From assembly GCF_001640805.2 (NCBI RefSeq), contig NC_066843.1, forward strand, positions 7,585,621 through 7,649,620: DNA of 64,000 nucleotides, given 5' to 3'. The DNA is from Lates calcarifer. Lineage: Eukaryota > Chordata > Actinopteri > Centropomidae. Positions 33,785 to 44,690 of this stretch are shown piece after piece (the first letter of the stretch is position 1; each line of letters starts with the position of its first letter). Below the pieces are notes generated by a model. It saw only the letters and a program-made list of their open reading frames with translations. It did not search any database and was not told where the DNA came from. The translations under genes and the position numbers were made by a program.

Positions 33785-36700
33785 TCAACCTTTCCCCTTC
33801 CTCTGTTTGAATCCTTGCTTCGCTCCTGCACCTTTCTTCTTGAAGCCTGGCTTGCCTTTCTGCCCTTTAGATTTGAATGGTTTGTCCATATTTTTCTTTC
33901 CACCAAATGTTTTGTTCCCTTCAAATTTCTTCTTCCCACCATATTTATTATCTCTATCGCCAGGTTTCTTGGCTTGGAATGTCTTTCCTCCAGGCTTCAT
34001 TTTCTTGCCAAATGATTTCTCCTTGTCCCCGGATTTTTTCCATCCCTTTCCTGTTTTGTCTCTGAGCTGTCGTCCTGGACCATTTCTCTTTGGAGATTTT
34101 GTATCTCTGTCTTTTCTCTGTGATTTTCCAGGTGAAAGTTTCCTCTTCTTGGCAGGTGTGTGAGACTTTTCTGAGCCCTTCCTCTTCTTGGCACTAGGGA
34201 ACATGTCTGCACAGAAAAAGAAAAGTTTTGGTCATTAAATACATTCAAAACAAGACCTAAGAGCTAATATTTTATTGTACACTACTTTTATTCACCTTCG
34301 TCGGGCTCCTCTCCTACAGCCTGTCTGTAGTACTCCACCTCATCATCAGATTCGACAGCAGCGACGTGATCGTCCTGCATCCCGGGATCCTCCACCTCAC
34401 TGTCCTCTTCGGCCTCGGCACGTTTCCGCTTGATGCCCTCCAGGCTCTTTTTCCTGTTGGGGGGGGGGGTTAGTTTTACACTACAACCAAGTGATGACAG
34501 AAACAGCAGAAGTAATAAATCTTCTTCAAGGCCAGCTTACTTGTGCTCTTCTTGTTTCGCCTTTTTCAGAGCAACATTCTGCGCCTGCTTTTTCCGCCGA
34601 TCCTCCTTAACCTTCAACTGGGCCTCCTTTCTGTTCAGGAGCTCCTGTATTTCCTCCTCTGTCTTGGAGACTGCAAAGGTAGTGTACAACAAAATTCCCA
34701 TTGGAGAGCAGTTTGTGCCGGGTGTACATAAAGCAAGGCAAGCTCTAGATGTATCAGTAAGCGTTTACTTTTAGAGAGAAATCATATAAAAGTCATACTT
34801 ATTTTTTCATCATGTACACCTGAGCAGCAAGCAAAAAGATTACCGAATGCCGAGTGACTCACTCATTGCATGATAAAGGACGTTCCCTTCTCCCATTCCT
34901 TCTTGGATCTTCGTCAGCTGCAGAGTCATGCGAGGACCGATCTGAAGAGAACGACATCCAAAATCAGCTTCCATCCAAGCACAATCTAAATATTGCTTTT
35001 AAAAACTTTACAGCCCCTGCACACTCACCTCAGTTAAGCGGACAGCACTCTGCTGGGACGCCATGTTGCCTCTTCCGGAGTAGACCTGCGGCAGTTCGGT
35101 TATGTTGTGCTCCCCATCTTGCTCTGCCTCACTTTCTGAAAGGTTGGCCCCCCTGAGAATGGTGACAAGAGCACAGAACGGTTAAGGTACAACACCACTT
35201 CGACAATTTTGCAGACTGGTCTCAAGACTGCAAGAATTATACCTTCACTTACTTCAGCAGCAGCTCACTGATGTCCTCAAACTTGCTCATGTTGGGGAAC
35301 TTCTCCTGCATCAGCTTCTTGACTCCACGGCTCATGCCGACAGGGACGACCTTCAGGCTGCTGCAGGTTGGGAATAACATCATTTGGGTCACTTCTTTGA
35401 TGTCAAATCAATAAATTCAAAAAAAAAGTTTTAGTATTCTGTGTTGAGGCCCATCAGTGCGTTTACTTTGAACATGCATCACTGAACAGTCAAGTTGTGA
35501 TTTGTCATCATCTGAGCCCCAAAATCATTAGATTGTTTCACTAAAAATGACATCCTTTAAGAATTAAAATAGATATGACATAATTCCAACATTTAATAGA
35601 AATATTTTTACTTACTAATGTCGAAACTCTATTTCCTGAGATTCTTGGTTGTAATTCAGTAGCACGCACCTCTTGATGTTGTTGAGGCTCACCTGGAAAA
35701 ATTTAAAACACACATTTATCACTAGAATTCAGACCTCTCTTTTAAAGTGCTGAATAGTTGAAGCCTTGAAATGTCAGAAAGCGTTTACTTTTGACAAATC
35801 TTCAGGTGAAATCAGAAGACTATACTTTCATCATGCCAACAAGGATTTGAACTTCAGGTCTCTTAAAGTGACACTAATGGGTTGAAAAAAAAAAAAGCAT
35901 ACCTTGTGCACATTGATGGAAGGAAACATGTTTTGGAACATGGTGGCCATGAGTTTGATGTGCATGCCATCAGATCCAAAGTTGTTGAGGATGAGCAGTG
36001 GATGATGTGTGAACTGCTGCTCGTGCATCCGGTGCTTCTTCAAAGATGAAACCACATCTTTGATGAGAGAGTACTGTAAAAAGAATGAAAGGTAAGAGTC
36101 TTTATAAAAGTGAGGAAAGGTAAGAGTTAAACATGACTTTGGCAGTTTGGGCACATCAGTGCGTTTACTTTGAAAAACATCACAAAACAGTCAAGTATTA
36201 AAATGTCATCATCTGTGCCCATTTATCTACAGAACTTGTGTTTTTACTCATGAGTTCACATGCAGTATTTCACCTTCAACACTTTGAAATGAAGCGTGGG
36301 ACCTTTGGGAAGTCGAGCAAGTCTCTGAAAGAGCAAGGAAGGTTTTGTTAGATGGGTAAAGGTACAGACTTAATAAGTGTTTGTTTATGGTGTGATGTGA
36401 TCTCACCATGTTGATGCTGCTGGGGGTCTTGCTAAAGATCATGAAGTGTGTCACTCCCAGTGGTCCTGCGATGGCCACAAAGTCTTTCAGCACGTTCTTT
36501 TTCTTAACCTGGTGGGAGAAAAGACGAGACAGTTCAGGGTGAGTGTGTATGTGTCAAACTTTTGTTTAAAAATGCAGCACTGTGGCCTCTTCCAGCAGCT
36601 GCTTGAGATGGTCTACTAAGTCATATACTGAGGCCAGCTGCTTCAGGCGGACACACGGACCTTCAGAGACTCAGCGGTGTAGGGCTCCAAGACTCTCCTC

Positions 36701-37193
36701 ACGTCCAGGACGAGCTGACCCACGTTTTTCCCGATCTGACCCCGGTGAAACACGAAGGAGTGGGGAACAGTTCCGTAGGTCTCCACGGCCACATGGTTGG
36801 CCGTTGCTCGGGCTTTCTTCTGGTTCTTGGTCTAAAAAATACAATATCCACATGATACTGGATTATAAAAACAAACAAAAAAGTGACACCGGGCGAATTC
36901 CTGAGAGAAGTTTTTTTGGGGAAAAAACTAGGCATGCTCAAAGTTAACGCGACTAACAAGAGTTACTAGCAGCCAACAGTTTAATGTTAAAGGATCTCTA
37001 CTTATTTCACTAACATGTTCAGACATTCACCACCAAATACAACTACACAATGGCTTTCTTATTTAACACAAGCAGCACTTTTCACCCATGAACAGTGTTA
37101 ATCACTGTTCATGGGTGAAAAGTGCCTTTTCAGTATTACCCGGCTAATGCTAACCTGTTAGCACAGGCCGTCACTTACCTTTGATTTCCCCAT
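33785..37193 (-). CDS. ppan: Peter pan homolog, Brix-domain ribosome biogenesis factor (SSF1)
   Basis: This nucleolar protein is needed for 60S subunit assembly (27S/32S pre-rRNA processing). Twelve phase-consistent coding exons, right to left, give 535 aa: 37179-37193, 36661-36831, 36407-36508, 36274-36324, 35903-36073, 35616-35692, 35253-35360, 35029-35152, 34863-34941, 34541-34670, 34296-34453, 33785-34206. The Brix domain spans about residues 20-300, with PHSFVFHRGQIGKNVGQL, VAIAGPLGVTHFMIFSKT, LMATMFQNMFPSINVHK and IGPRMTLQL. A coiled, charged region (EEEIQELLNRKE) and an acidic stretch follow. The last exon is a long Lys/Gly-rich basic tail (KKRK, GGKKK and FGGKK repeats) typical of nucleolar targeting. 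Four of its introns (4, 5, 6 and 9) each hold a box C/D snoRNA. P2RY11 lies downstream on the same strand, and ANGPTL6 diverges on the other side. Confidence 0.96.
34748..34820 (-). ncRNA. Box C/D snoRNA in PPAN intron 9 (SNORD105-like, C register)
   Basis: On the minus strand, box C ATGATGA (34807-34813) and box D CTGA (34754-34757) are flanked by a six-pair terminal stem, GGTGTA with TACATC (one G-U). Upstream of box D the guide AAAGTAAACGCTT is complementary to 18S rRNA AAGCGUUUACUUU. The fifth base before box D is a G, which pairs with the C of GCGUUU, so the predicted 2'-O-methylation is on that C (equivalent to human C797 by my recollection). It is intronic and would be released by splicing of the host transcript. 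No good D' box is seen. Confidence 0.85.
35448..35518 (-). ncRNA. Box C/D snoRNA in PPAN intron 6 (SNORD105-like, U register)
   Basis: On the minus strand, box C ATGATGA (35505-35511) and box D CTGA (35454-35457) are closed by a stem GGCTCA with TGGGCC. A C'-like GTGATGC and D'-like CTGT lie inside. The guide TTCAAAGTAAACGC ends one base before box D and matches 14 nt of 18S rRNA (GCGUUUACUUUGAA). The fifth base before D is an A, so the predicted target is the first U after GCG (human U799 by recollection, the known SNORD105 target). Confidence 0.92.
35764..35844 (-). ncRNA. Box C/D snoRNA in PPAN intron 5 (SNORD105-like, C register)
   Basis: On the minus strand, box C ATGATGA (35828-35834) and box D CTGA (35774-35777) are held by an outer stem CCTTG with CAAGG. 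The guide AAAGTAAACGCTT lies directly before TCTGA and again positions a G five bases before box D, pointing to the C of 18S GCGUUU. A well-formed internal D' box (CTGA, within TTCTGATT) is present, preceded by AAGTATAGTCTT, which could be a second guide. I could not assign that guide to an rRNA target. Confidence 0.88.
36149..36220 (-). ncRNA. Box C/D snoRNA in PPAN intron 4 (SNORD105-like, U register)
   Basis: On the minus strand, box C ATGATGA (36206-36212) and box D CTGA (36156-36159) are closed by a perfect seven-pair stem, GGGCACA with TGTGCCC. A C'-like TGTGATGTT and D'-like CTGT lie inside. The guide TTTTTCAAAGTAAACGC matches 17 nt of 18S rRNA, the longest of the four. The A five bases before D selects the first U after GCG. 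Its internal layout is close to the intron 6 copy, suggesting duplication. Confidence 0.92.
37075..37125. repeat. Perfect 23-bp inverted repeat (hairpin) in PPAN intron 1
   Basis: Two perfectly complementary 23-base arms (37075-37097 and 37103-37125) flank a 5-base TTAAT spacer. The left arm begins GCACTTTTCACCC and the right arm ends GGGTGAAAAGTGC. It lies about 50 bp from the exon 1 donor of PPAN. The arms match no transposon terminus that I recognise. Confidence 0.9.
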
Positions 37194-39420
37194 AATTCAG
37201 CGCGATGTGGACCAGGTGAACAAAGTAACACTACCTGTGTCTACAATATATTTATGCTGCAAAGAGAATTAACGCGCATTATGTCGGCAGATATTCAACT
37301 CCAGCAACTCAACGGTGGAGCCAACACGTCGTCCTCCACATGGGTCTATCACTATGTGTCACACGCTAATATGTCCGTGTATCTCACATGTCTGGTAGTA
37401 GTTCCTAGCTTGTCCGGATAGCTCACAATGCTATTTTCTGTGATTAAAAAGGTCATTGATGTGGACTGCTCATTTTGTCAAGCGGTTCCAGCAGATTTAT
37501 ATAGTTTATTTTGGTCTTGTCCCCACTCATGTTCTTTTGGGCAAGACGTCTGTACATTTTTTGTAACGTAAGTGTAATGTAATAATTAGTTACTTAATTA
37601 ATTAATATAAGAAAATAAGATAACAACTGATTTACTTGTTACATTGTATATAATGAAAATATACAAAGAACTAAGAGTCAGCACTTAAATATACGAAAAA
37701 ATGCGGCTGCAGTTGCTAATTGTGACCGGCAGAGGGCAACAAACACACGTGATTCAAATTAGATTCAAGCGCGCCTTGATTTATCACTGGTGTCCAGGAA
37801 GGCATAATAGCACACTAACAATTCAGATAAGACTTCCTTCAAAGAACAGTAACTGTCAGTTAATATCAGTTACGTAGTAAAACAGTGTGGGAAATACAGT
37901 CTAAGCAGTGCTGCAGATAGTCACTTGTTTCCTCCCGTGTGACTTACAGCGTGGGAGACTGTCCCGGATGCCCTCTGTGGTAAAGCTAAGGGAGGCCTCT
38001 GTGCGTTGCTTTTTTAAAGTGTGTGACAGTTTCCCAGACGTGCCTTTACCACACCAACCTGTAAGTCCTCATCTTTGAAGTCTTTTCTCACGTAAAACTG
38101 GAGCGTACAGTTTGAAAACACTTGAGATAAAGCACAAATTTCACAATTATGGTGGTTCTCAACAAAGAAACGAGGCTAAATTGTTTTATCTTAGAGGACA
38201 TGATATAATTAGCTACAGAAAATGACAGGAACTGAACTCGGTTAACTGCGGTGAGACCACAAAAAAAAAAGGAGTGGCGTGTGAAAAGTCACACTTCCAT
38301 CTCAGTGAAGTACAGGTGTGTATTTCTCTAAGTAGATGGGTCAACCACTGCAGTATCACTCATGTCGACCGACGCTGACGCCACTGCACACGTCACGCCG
38401 GCATTTTGTATAAAATTACCGCGGCTGCATCGCACCTCCCTCGCGTGGCTCCGTCTTACCAAGCAAAGGCGGTGCACTCGAAGAACTACTTAACGCAATG
38501 TACTATAATAGTCGCTACTGATAGTGCTGGTAGGGTGGGACCACCACTGAGCGACAAAACTGATCTTTCCAACCCACAACATTTTAATACTGGTGAAACT
38601 CTGTGTAGTGAAAGTTTAAGTACTTATGGGGAAATTGTGCAGGATTTAAAGTTAAAACTAAGGTCAGGTGTCATACTTGGGTCACACTGAAACTGCAGCA
38701 GACATTTGAACAGTTTTGATATTTTACTTGAGTATTTTACTTCTACTTCTCAATATTTAAGAAGTGAATATCATACTCTACTCCTCCACATTTACTGGAC
38801 AACAACAGTTTCTAATATAGATATTTACATGTATAAATAAAATATGACACATCATTATGGATTAAAGCGCTCAGCAGCATAGACAAAAATTATCTTCACC
38901 CCAATCAGCTGCGACATAAAACTGCTGCTTATGTGCATCTGTAATAATATTCCATTAATACTATCTATTATATATAAAACTGAATGGGGCAATTCTGCCC
39001 AGTCAGTACTCTTAATACTTAAAGTACCTTTTGGTGATAATACTTTTGTACTTTTACTTATGCAAAGATTTTGAATGCAGTACATTTACTTAGAACAGAG
39101 TGTTTTAACAGAGTGATATTGCTACTTTTACCTAAGTAAAAAATATGAATACTTACTCCACCCCACCACCCCTTTTATCAAACCAGGTAAGAGATAAAAC
39201 TGTGTAGATGTATTTTTGGGAAACCTGGCCATTTGTTAATTTTTTTGTTGTAAAATCCACATGAACAGGGACAACATGGTAACTGTCAAACACTATGAAT
39301 CAAACTAAATATATAGATAAATGAAGAGGAAGTAGAAACCACATGAGTGCAGATCAGATTCTTAATGGGATAGAGGCTGTGTCAGGATAGCAGGTTGATG
39401 GCAGAGGGAGGAGACATCCT
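37194..39420. other. PPAN-ANGPTL6 intergenic region
   Basis: This stretch lies between two divergently transcribed genes. The first 250 bp are presumably the PPAN promoter and 5' UTR. No convincing gene was found. The + strand ORF from 38406 begins inside a GC-richer stretch but has no recognisable domain. The right part is a dispersed repeat, listed separately. Confidence 0.5.
38718..39175 (+). repeat. Dispersed 'TACTTTTACTT' teleost repeat, near full length
   Basis: The stretch begins ATTTTACTTGAGTATTTTAC and continues through CTCTACTCCTCCACATTTAC, GGGGCAATTCTGCCCAGTCA, TACTTTTGTACTTTTACTTA and GAATGCAGTACATTTACTT. It ends near CCTAAGTAAAAAATATGAAT. These landmarks occur in the same order as in a non-coding repeat I know as very abundant in percomorph fish genomes. 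It has no ORF and is presumably a non-autonomous DNA transposon, though the family is not named here. A short similar fragment may occur near 30310-30360. Confidence 0.7.
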
Positions 39421-39499
39421 GGGATTCCTGCACTCAGCACCCAGCTTAACAACAAGTACTGGGAGGCGGTGTCATTTGGATAGTTTGTAATTAGTTGTC

Positions 39500-39765
39500 T
39501 CCTTCTTCTGAGATCCTGGGACAGAATCCCCGGAGAAGAAGTGGTGGTCTAGCTGCCAACGAAACGTTCGAATTTCTCTGCTTTTACTGAACACCACAGA
39601 CAACTTTTATTTTAGAGGACGCAGCTCGTTTGTGTGACTCTTAATGATCTAGGAACATGTGATTTTTAAAATGCGTTAGCCTTGATTTTACTTATTAGGA
39701 TCCTGGAAGCTGCACTACACACTGGAACAGATCAAAGACGTCCCAAACACTTTTCAGGTGCCAAG
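39500..39765 (+). other. Candidate non-coding 5' exon of ANGPTL6
   Basis: A consensus donor, CCAAG|GTAAGT, ends this exon at 39765. It is followed by an intron of about 600 bp to the acceptor (CTGCCAG) at about 40373. The upstream limit is not visible and 39500 is a placeholder. The exon carries no start codon in frame with ANGPTL6. Confidence 0.4.
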
Positions 39766-40397
39766 GTAAGTAATTAATGATCTTTTTCTTAAAAAAGAAT
39801 CCACTTTTAGCTAGACTGAAATCTACTTGGTTTATGGCATCCAAGCTAAATCATTATATTACACATTGTTAATTATCTGTACCAGAAAACATTATTTTCT
39901 GGCAGTAATAGAGCAGTACTGGTAGTTTTTCTCCAGAAAAACATATTGTTTGACATGCTGATTTCTACTGTTGGTACTAGTGACGTTTTTCAATGAGAAA
40001 ATTATACAAGAGATTTTAGTTTAAGATGTCAGTATTGACTTATTTGGGTTCATGTATTTATGGTGTTGACCATGGTTGTTGTGGTTGGATGTGGAGCTGA
40101 CCCATCTGTTGACCGTGAGATGGAGGTGTGTTGATTCTGGCTGGTTTGTGTTGACTGTTGTCCCTCCACTGTTGACCCGCTAATAAATTCCAGCCAAGGG
40201 GAAATGTGTGCACTCTCGCTTTGCAAGGAAACATCTGGTGAACAGTCAGGAACCACAAACACAGTTGTTATGTCGTGTCGAATATTTATGTTAAGTCAAA
40301 GATTATCAGGTGATATTTATGCATTGTTAATGCTGTGGTAATTCTAAATATGTCCTCTTCTCCACTGCCAGGGTGTCCTCAGAAATTGGACAGATTA

Positions 40398-43300
40398 ATG
40401 GAGAAGACACTGACTATTGGTCTGACTCTCTTCCTAACGCTCTGCCTGGACATACCAGAAGCTGGAGGACGGAAGGAGGGAGCAAATGGAGACGGTGCTC
40501 AGAAACGTTCGTCACGATCTTCAGATACAAAAGGAGGTCGTTGCTCCTACACCTTCATTGTCCCACAGCAAAAACTGACAGGGGCACTGTGTTTGAACAC
40601 GCAGTCCGCTACTACCAACCACTCTGAGGTGGCAGCGCTGCGGGCAGAGCTCAGACGACAGCAGGACCAGCTAGAGAAGCTCCGGGTCCAGCTGGACCAG
40701 GAGGGGGCCCTCACCATGGAGGTGAGAGCCCTGCGCAAAGAGAGTAACAGCATGAATTCTCGCATCGCCCAGCTCTATGCTCAGCTGCTACATGAAGTCA
40801 TACACAAAAAAGACCAGGCTTTGGAGCAGCGGAGGGTGGAGAATCTCCTGCTGAATGCTACAACACAGGTGAGGAGAGAACTGCAGTCCTTGTTGATGTT
40901 TGATCCATGTCACAGCAAAGCTACATCTTATCCTAATCATCATCAAACTCACCCTTTGTCTGCTATGGGTGGTGGAACATCTCAGGCACTGCAGGTGTCC
41001 AGTAATTACAGGGAGCTGGAGAAGAAATATGGAGCCCTCACCTCAATGATGAGCTCCCAGAACCAGCTTATTTCTCGTCTGGAGAAGCAGTGTCAGTGCA
41101 GGGACTCCACCCCCCAGTCCTCTCTGGTAGGAAACAAACTGCATGTCTGCATGTTGCATATTTATACTGTATTTTTCACACAGGAACTGAGAGTAGCATG
41201 TTATTTTTTGTGTCGGTCTGTACAGGTGATGACTGAACCACCAAAAAGCCAGTCTAATGTGCATCCTAATTACAGCTCAGAAGCCAACGAAATGACCAAT
41301 GATGTTCAAAGGGACCAAAGTGCTCCTCCGCCACAGCAGGAAAAAACCAGGGGAGGTCCCTCCCTCCCCATCACTACAGCTAACACTCCTACAGACCCTC
41401 CTTTCATTAGTTTTCCTGTCACAAAGACTCCAGGTACATCTATGCAAAACATGTCTTTTAGTAGAAGTACTCAATCAGACTTGAACCTGTGTGTATAAGT
41501 GTGCCAATCTTCTGTCAGACTTATTTAACTGCTTAGATAAACAGCAGAAGCTGATGGAGTCAGTGACCTGCTGGTAGGAGCCCTATCTCTGTGGGAATGC
41601 CTAAACAATGTCAAAAACAGCTAGCAGCTCTTATCAGAACAGAGAGGGCTTTGTAATGAAAACAACCCATATGAACCACTGCATTTGTTGAAAATTTAAA
41701 GCAACATTATGCAACTGCTTTACCTTGAGACTGCTTCAAAATCATTTTGATGGTATACTGACTTGTGATAAGGAGAATGGTGTCTCTGTCATTCACACTC
41801 TGCACCTTGTATGCCTGTTGTTGCACGATGAAACTTAAGGTTCATAGGGTACAATCTCCCATGAGACGTGAGTAATAGAGTGAACTTAAATTGCTGCAGT
41901 CAGGCCCAGCAAGTTCAGAATAAATGTCAAACTGTAGATTAGTTAAAAGTCATGAGAAACCAGCGTGCATCTCTGATATCCAGTGAGGAACCTTTTAAAA
42001 TATCCAAAATTATAAATGGAGCCTGTTTGTTACAGCAGCAGCACTTCCCACTCCAGTTCAGTGACTGGGACTACACACTAGGAGCTCTGGTTAAGCAATT
42101 GATAGGCTTTGTTTTCTGTACATGAGCTGGTAGCTTCTATGGGTACACTTCCTCCAGCACTATTAACTGCTTGGAATCAGAGTTCAGCAGAATTTCACGT
42201 TTAGCATCCTGTATCTAATTACCACCACTGCAGAGGCCACTGTTGCCCAGCAGAAGTTACATAGTATTGCTTTAAATGACACTGCCACTGTAAACTTGCG
42301 CAACTGGAATGTTTGAAATGACAAAGTAGCAATCTTTCCAGCAAGTCAGCAGAACCAAGTGCATGACAACACCTCCCAAAAGGTCTTATGAAAGACTGTG
42401 TATTGCCACATGTAATTTCTGTGGATGTGTGGCCTACACAGACCAGTCTATATGGACTAGCTGACATTATCACTTGAGATTTTTTTCTATGTTTACATTT
42501 TCTCCATGCAAATTCCTACGTTCATCTTATCGCTGTGACATGAGACACTGAACATGTGTTGGGGGAAAAAAAATCCTCAGCTCTGATAAGCTGAGACTGC
42601 AGTGGTGATGAGATCTTCCTGACTCTAAAACAAACAGAATTCCAAAACCCTCTGTAACTTGCACTTTTTTGTGTTAATTAGATTATTATATATATAATAA
42701 TGTAACACATATGTTTATAATTTTTCTTATTATGTCTCTCACACCCTCACTTGGTTGCATATTTTCTCCTAAATCAGGGCCATGGCGGGACTGCCAGCAT
42801 GTGCTGGAATCAGGTGAGAACACCAGCGGGATCTACCTGCTCCGCCCGCAGAGTGCTAACCGTCTAATGCAAGCTTGGTGTGAACAAAGTCGGGCTCAGG
42901 GAGGGTGGACTGTCATCCAAAGAAGACAGGATGGGTCGGTCAACTTCTTCAGAACTTGGGAGCAGTATAAGGTGATTTCATGCTCCTTTCCATTCTCCTG
43001 GTGTTCATGCCTGTCTTTATGGTAGAAACAAGACAGACAGTCCATGGCATTTTAAGTTTAGCATGTTAGCAGGCCAACTCTTGCTAAATAGCAGTAAACA
43101 CTAAGTGAAGCTGAAGCTGGGAATCCCATCAGCTTTGCACACATTTGGTCATAAATCAAAGTATTGAACATGCTGAAATTTTGACCTGATGGTGGTGCCA
43201 GATGAAAAATTCCCAAAGGATCCCCAAAGTGACTAGTGTTCATCCTGAGAGTGACATGAATGTGTTTACCAAATTACTTAGCAATCCATAATTGTTTAGA

Positions 43301-44117
43301 CATTTCATTTAAAAACACATGTCAACTGAGAGGACGAGTCAGAGTATCACCAAAGTCAGTAGGATTCATCCTCTGGGGACCATGAATGTCTGTACAAAAT
43401 TTTGTGCTAACCCAAAATTGCTTTCTGTTTGGAAGTGGTAGACCATCTGACTGACCAACATTTCCATCATTAGAACCATAATGCTAGCATTGCTAAAAAT
43501 AGAGATGTTGATGCAAATGAGGAACATCAAATAAATAATGCTAACTGGTATGTTGGTGTATTACAGCAAGGCTTTGGGAACCTAGATGGAGAGTATTGGC
43601 TCGGCTTGGAACATCTCTACTGGCTGACTAAACAGGCCCAGTATAAGCTACGAGTGGCTATGGAGGACTGGCAGGGCCGTCAGGTCTTTGCTGAGTATGA
43701 CAGCTTCCACCTGGAACCGGAGAGTGACTGGTACCGGCTGCGGTTAGGACAATACCAGGGCAATGCCGGGGACTCCCTCTCATGGCACAACAACAAGGCC
43801 TTTACCACTCTGGATCGAGACAAGGACAGCTATACAGGTCTGCTCTCCCACTTGTCCTGTTTGTCAGCTCTCTGTTGCCATGGTGACATTTTCTGTTGAT
43901 AACTGTTTCTTGTTCTTCTGTTGTGTCATCAGGTAACTGCGCTCATTACCAGAAAGGAGGCTGGTGGTACCACATGTGTGCCCACTCCAATCTGAATGGT
44001 GTGTGGTATCGGGGTGGACACTATCGCAGCCGCTACCAGGATGGGGTCTACTGGGCAGAGTTCCATGGGGGGTCCTACTCTCTCAAACGAGTTTCCATGA
44101 TGATCAAACCCACATAA
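40398..44117 (+). CDS. angptl6: Angiopoietin-related protein 6
   Basis: This secreted, fibrinogen-domain growth factor family member is linked in mammals to angiogenesis, skin and energy metabolism. Five phase-consistent coding exons give 528 aa: 40398-41126, 41226-41433, 42778-42971, 43567-43837, 43933-44117. Residues 1-24 are a signal peptide (MEKTLTIGLTLFLTLCLD). CSYTFIVPQQKLTGALC (49-65) matches the ANGPTL6 N-terminal CTYTFVLPPQKFTGAVC signature. A heptad-like coiled coil covers about 78-160, followed by a Pro/Thr/Gln-rich linker. The fibrinogen-related domain (312-526) has WTVIQRRQDGSVNFF, DGEYWLGLE, SLSWHNNKAFTT, GGWWYHMCAHSNLNG and DGVYWAEF. The start was chosen because the exon acceptor lies about 25 bp upstream. 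ATGs further 5' fall in or before the acceptor. It is longer than human ANGPTL6 (470 aa), mainly in the linker. The gene is divergent from PPAN, as in human. Confidence 0.95.
43060..43510 (+). repeat. Dispersed teleost repeat in ANGPTL6 intron 3
   Basis: The stretch contains GAAATTTTGACCTGATGGTG, two related blocks around GTTCATCCTGAGAGTGACAT and GATTCATCCTCTGGGGACCA, and GGTAGACCATCTGACTGACC. It ends with a CATTGCTAAAAAT motif. The landmarks and order match a repeat I associate with many percomorph introns (usually with a TGGACCGACCGAC-like segment). The two internal blocks look like a tandem sub-repeat. No ORF is present and the edges are approximate. Confidence 0.6.
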
Positions 44118-44321
44118 CTGCATTGCAGACATGTGACAAGGAAACATGACTGATGTGAATGATTCTCAGATATGTGTAGAGGGTATTAACGGTTAAAGTT
44201 AATGTGCCTGTTTAAGAAAACGTGTCTGTGTGTGTGTAGACGTGAATCACTAGCTGATGGCTAACATGTACCAAGTTGTCTGTTCATTGTGTCTGCTATC
44301 CGTGGCATTTCCTGCTACTTC

Positions 44322-44327
44322 AATAAA
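44322..44327 (+). other. ANGPTL6 polyadenylation signal
   Basis: AATAAA lies 205 bp after the ANGPTL6 stop codon and about 365 bp before the ICAM-like start codon, so the two + strand genes are close but separately terminated. Confidence 0.7.
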
Positions 44328-44690
44328 ATGATTAATTCCTGTATGAAAATGTTAAAAACACAGATACAGATGCACCGAATGCTTTCACAAAATGTAGGAG
44401 GAGTGGAAGAGGTTATATCATCAACGGTTGCAAAGGACCTGTGGTTGTGGTGTTAAATTTCCGTTTACAGGCGGTTTCCTGTCAACTTGGGGCGTTGAAC
44501 TTCCCCTTGTATTCCTTCGCATTTTTCTCCTTAAGCTCTTGTAACTGTTAGCAGAAAGTCATCACCATCAGGGCTGTCTCTGAACCAGAATTAATCTAAT
44601 TCAGGTCCTGAAGCTGGACGTTCTCTGGACCATCAGGAAACACACTTCCCCTCCTCCATCCACCGCCTCACTCCCGCATGCTGATCCAGC

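Noticed and set aside
33807..34163. 118-aa + strand Phe/Pro-rich ORF
   Set aside because: Antisense shadow of the Lys-rich last exon of PPAN.
34748..36175. Four + strand stretches reading GCGTTTACTTT like 18S rRNA, considered as rRNA fragments
   Set aside because: Identity is limited to 13-17 nt, and each is placed exactly before box D of a minus-strand C/D snoRNA, so these are guide elements and not inserted rRNA.
38406..38690. 94-aa + strand ORF between PPAN and ANGPTL6
   Set aside because: No family resemblance, no neighbouring exon, and it runs up to a dispersed repeat. It could be remnant transposon sequence but there is nothing to support it.
44490..44520. Possible NF-kB-like motif (TTGAACTTCCCC) upstream of the ICAM-like gene
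   Set aside because: Only a half-match to the consensus. Expectation from mammalian ICAM1 regulation is not enough to call a site.
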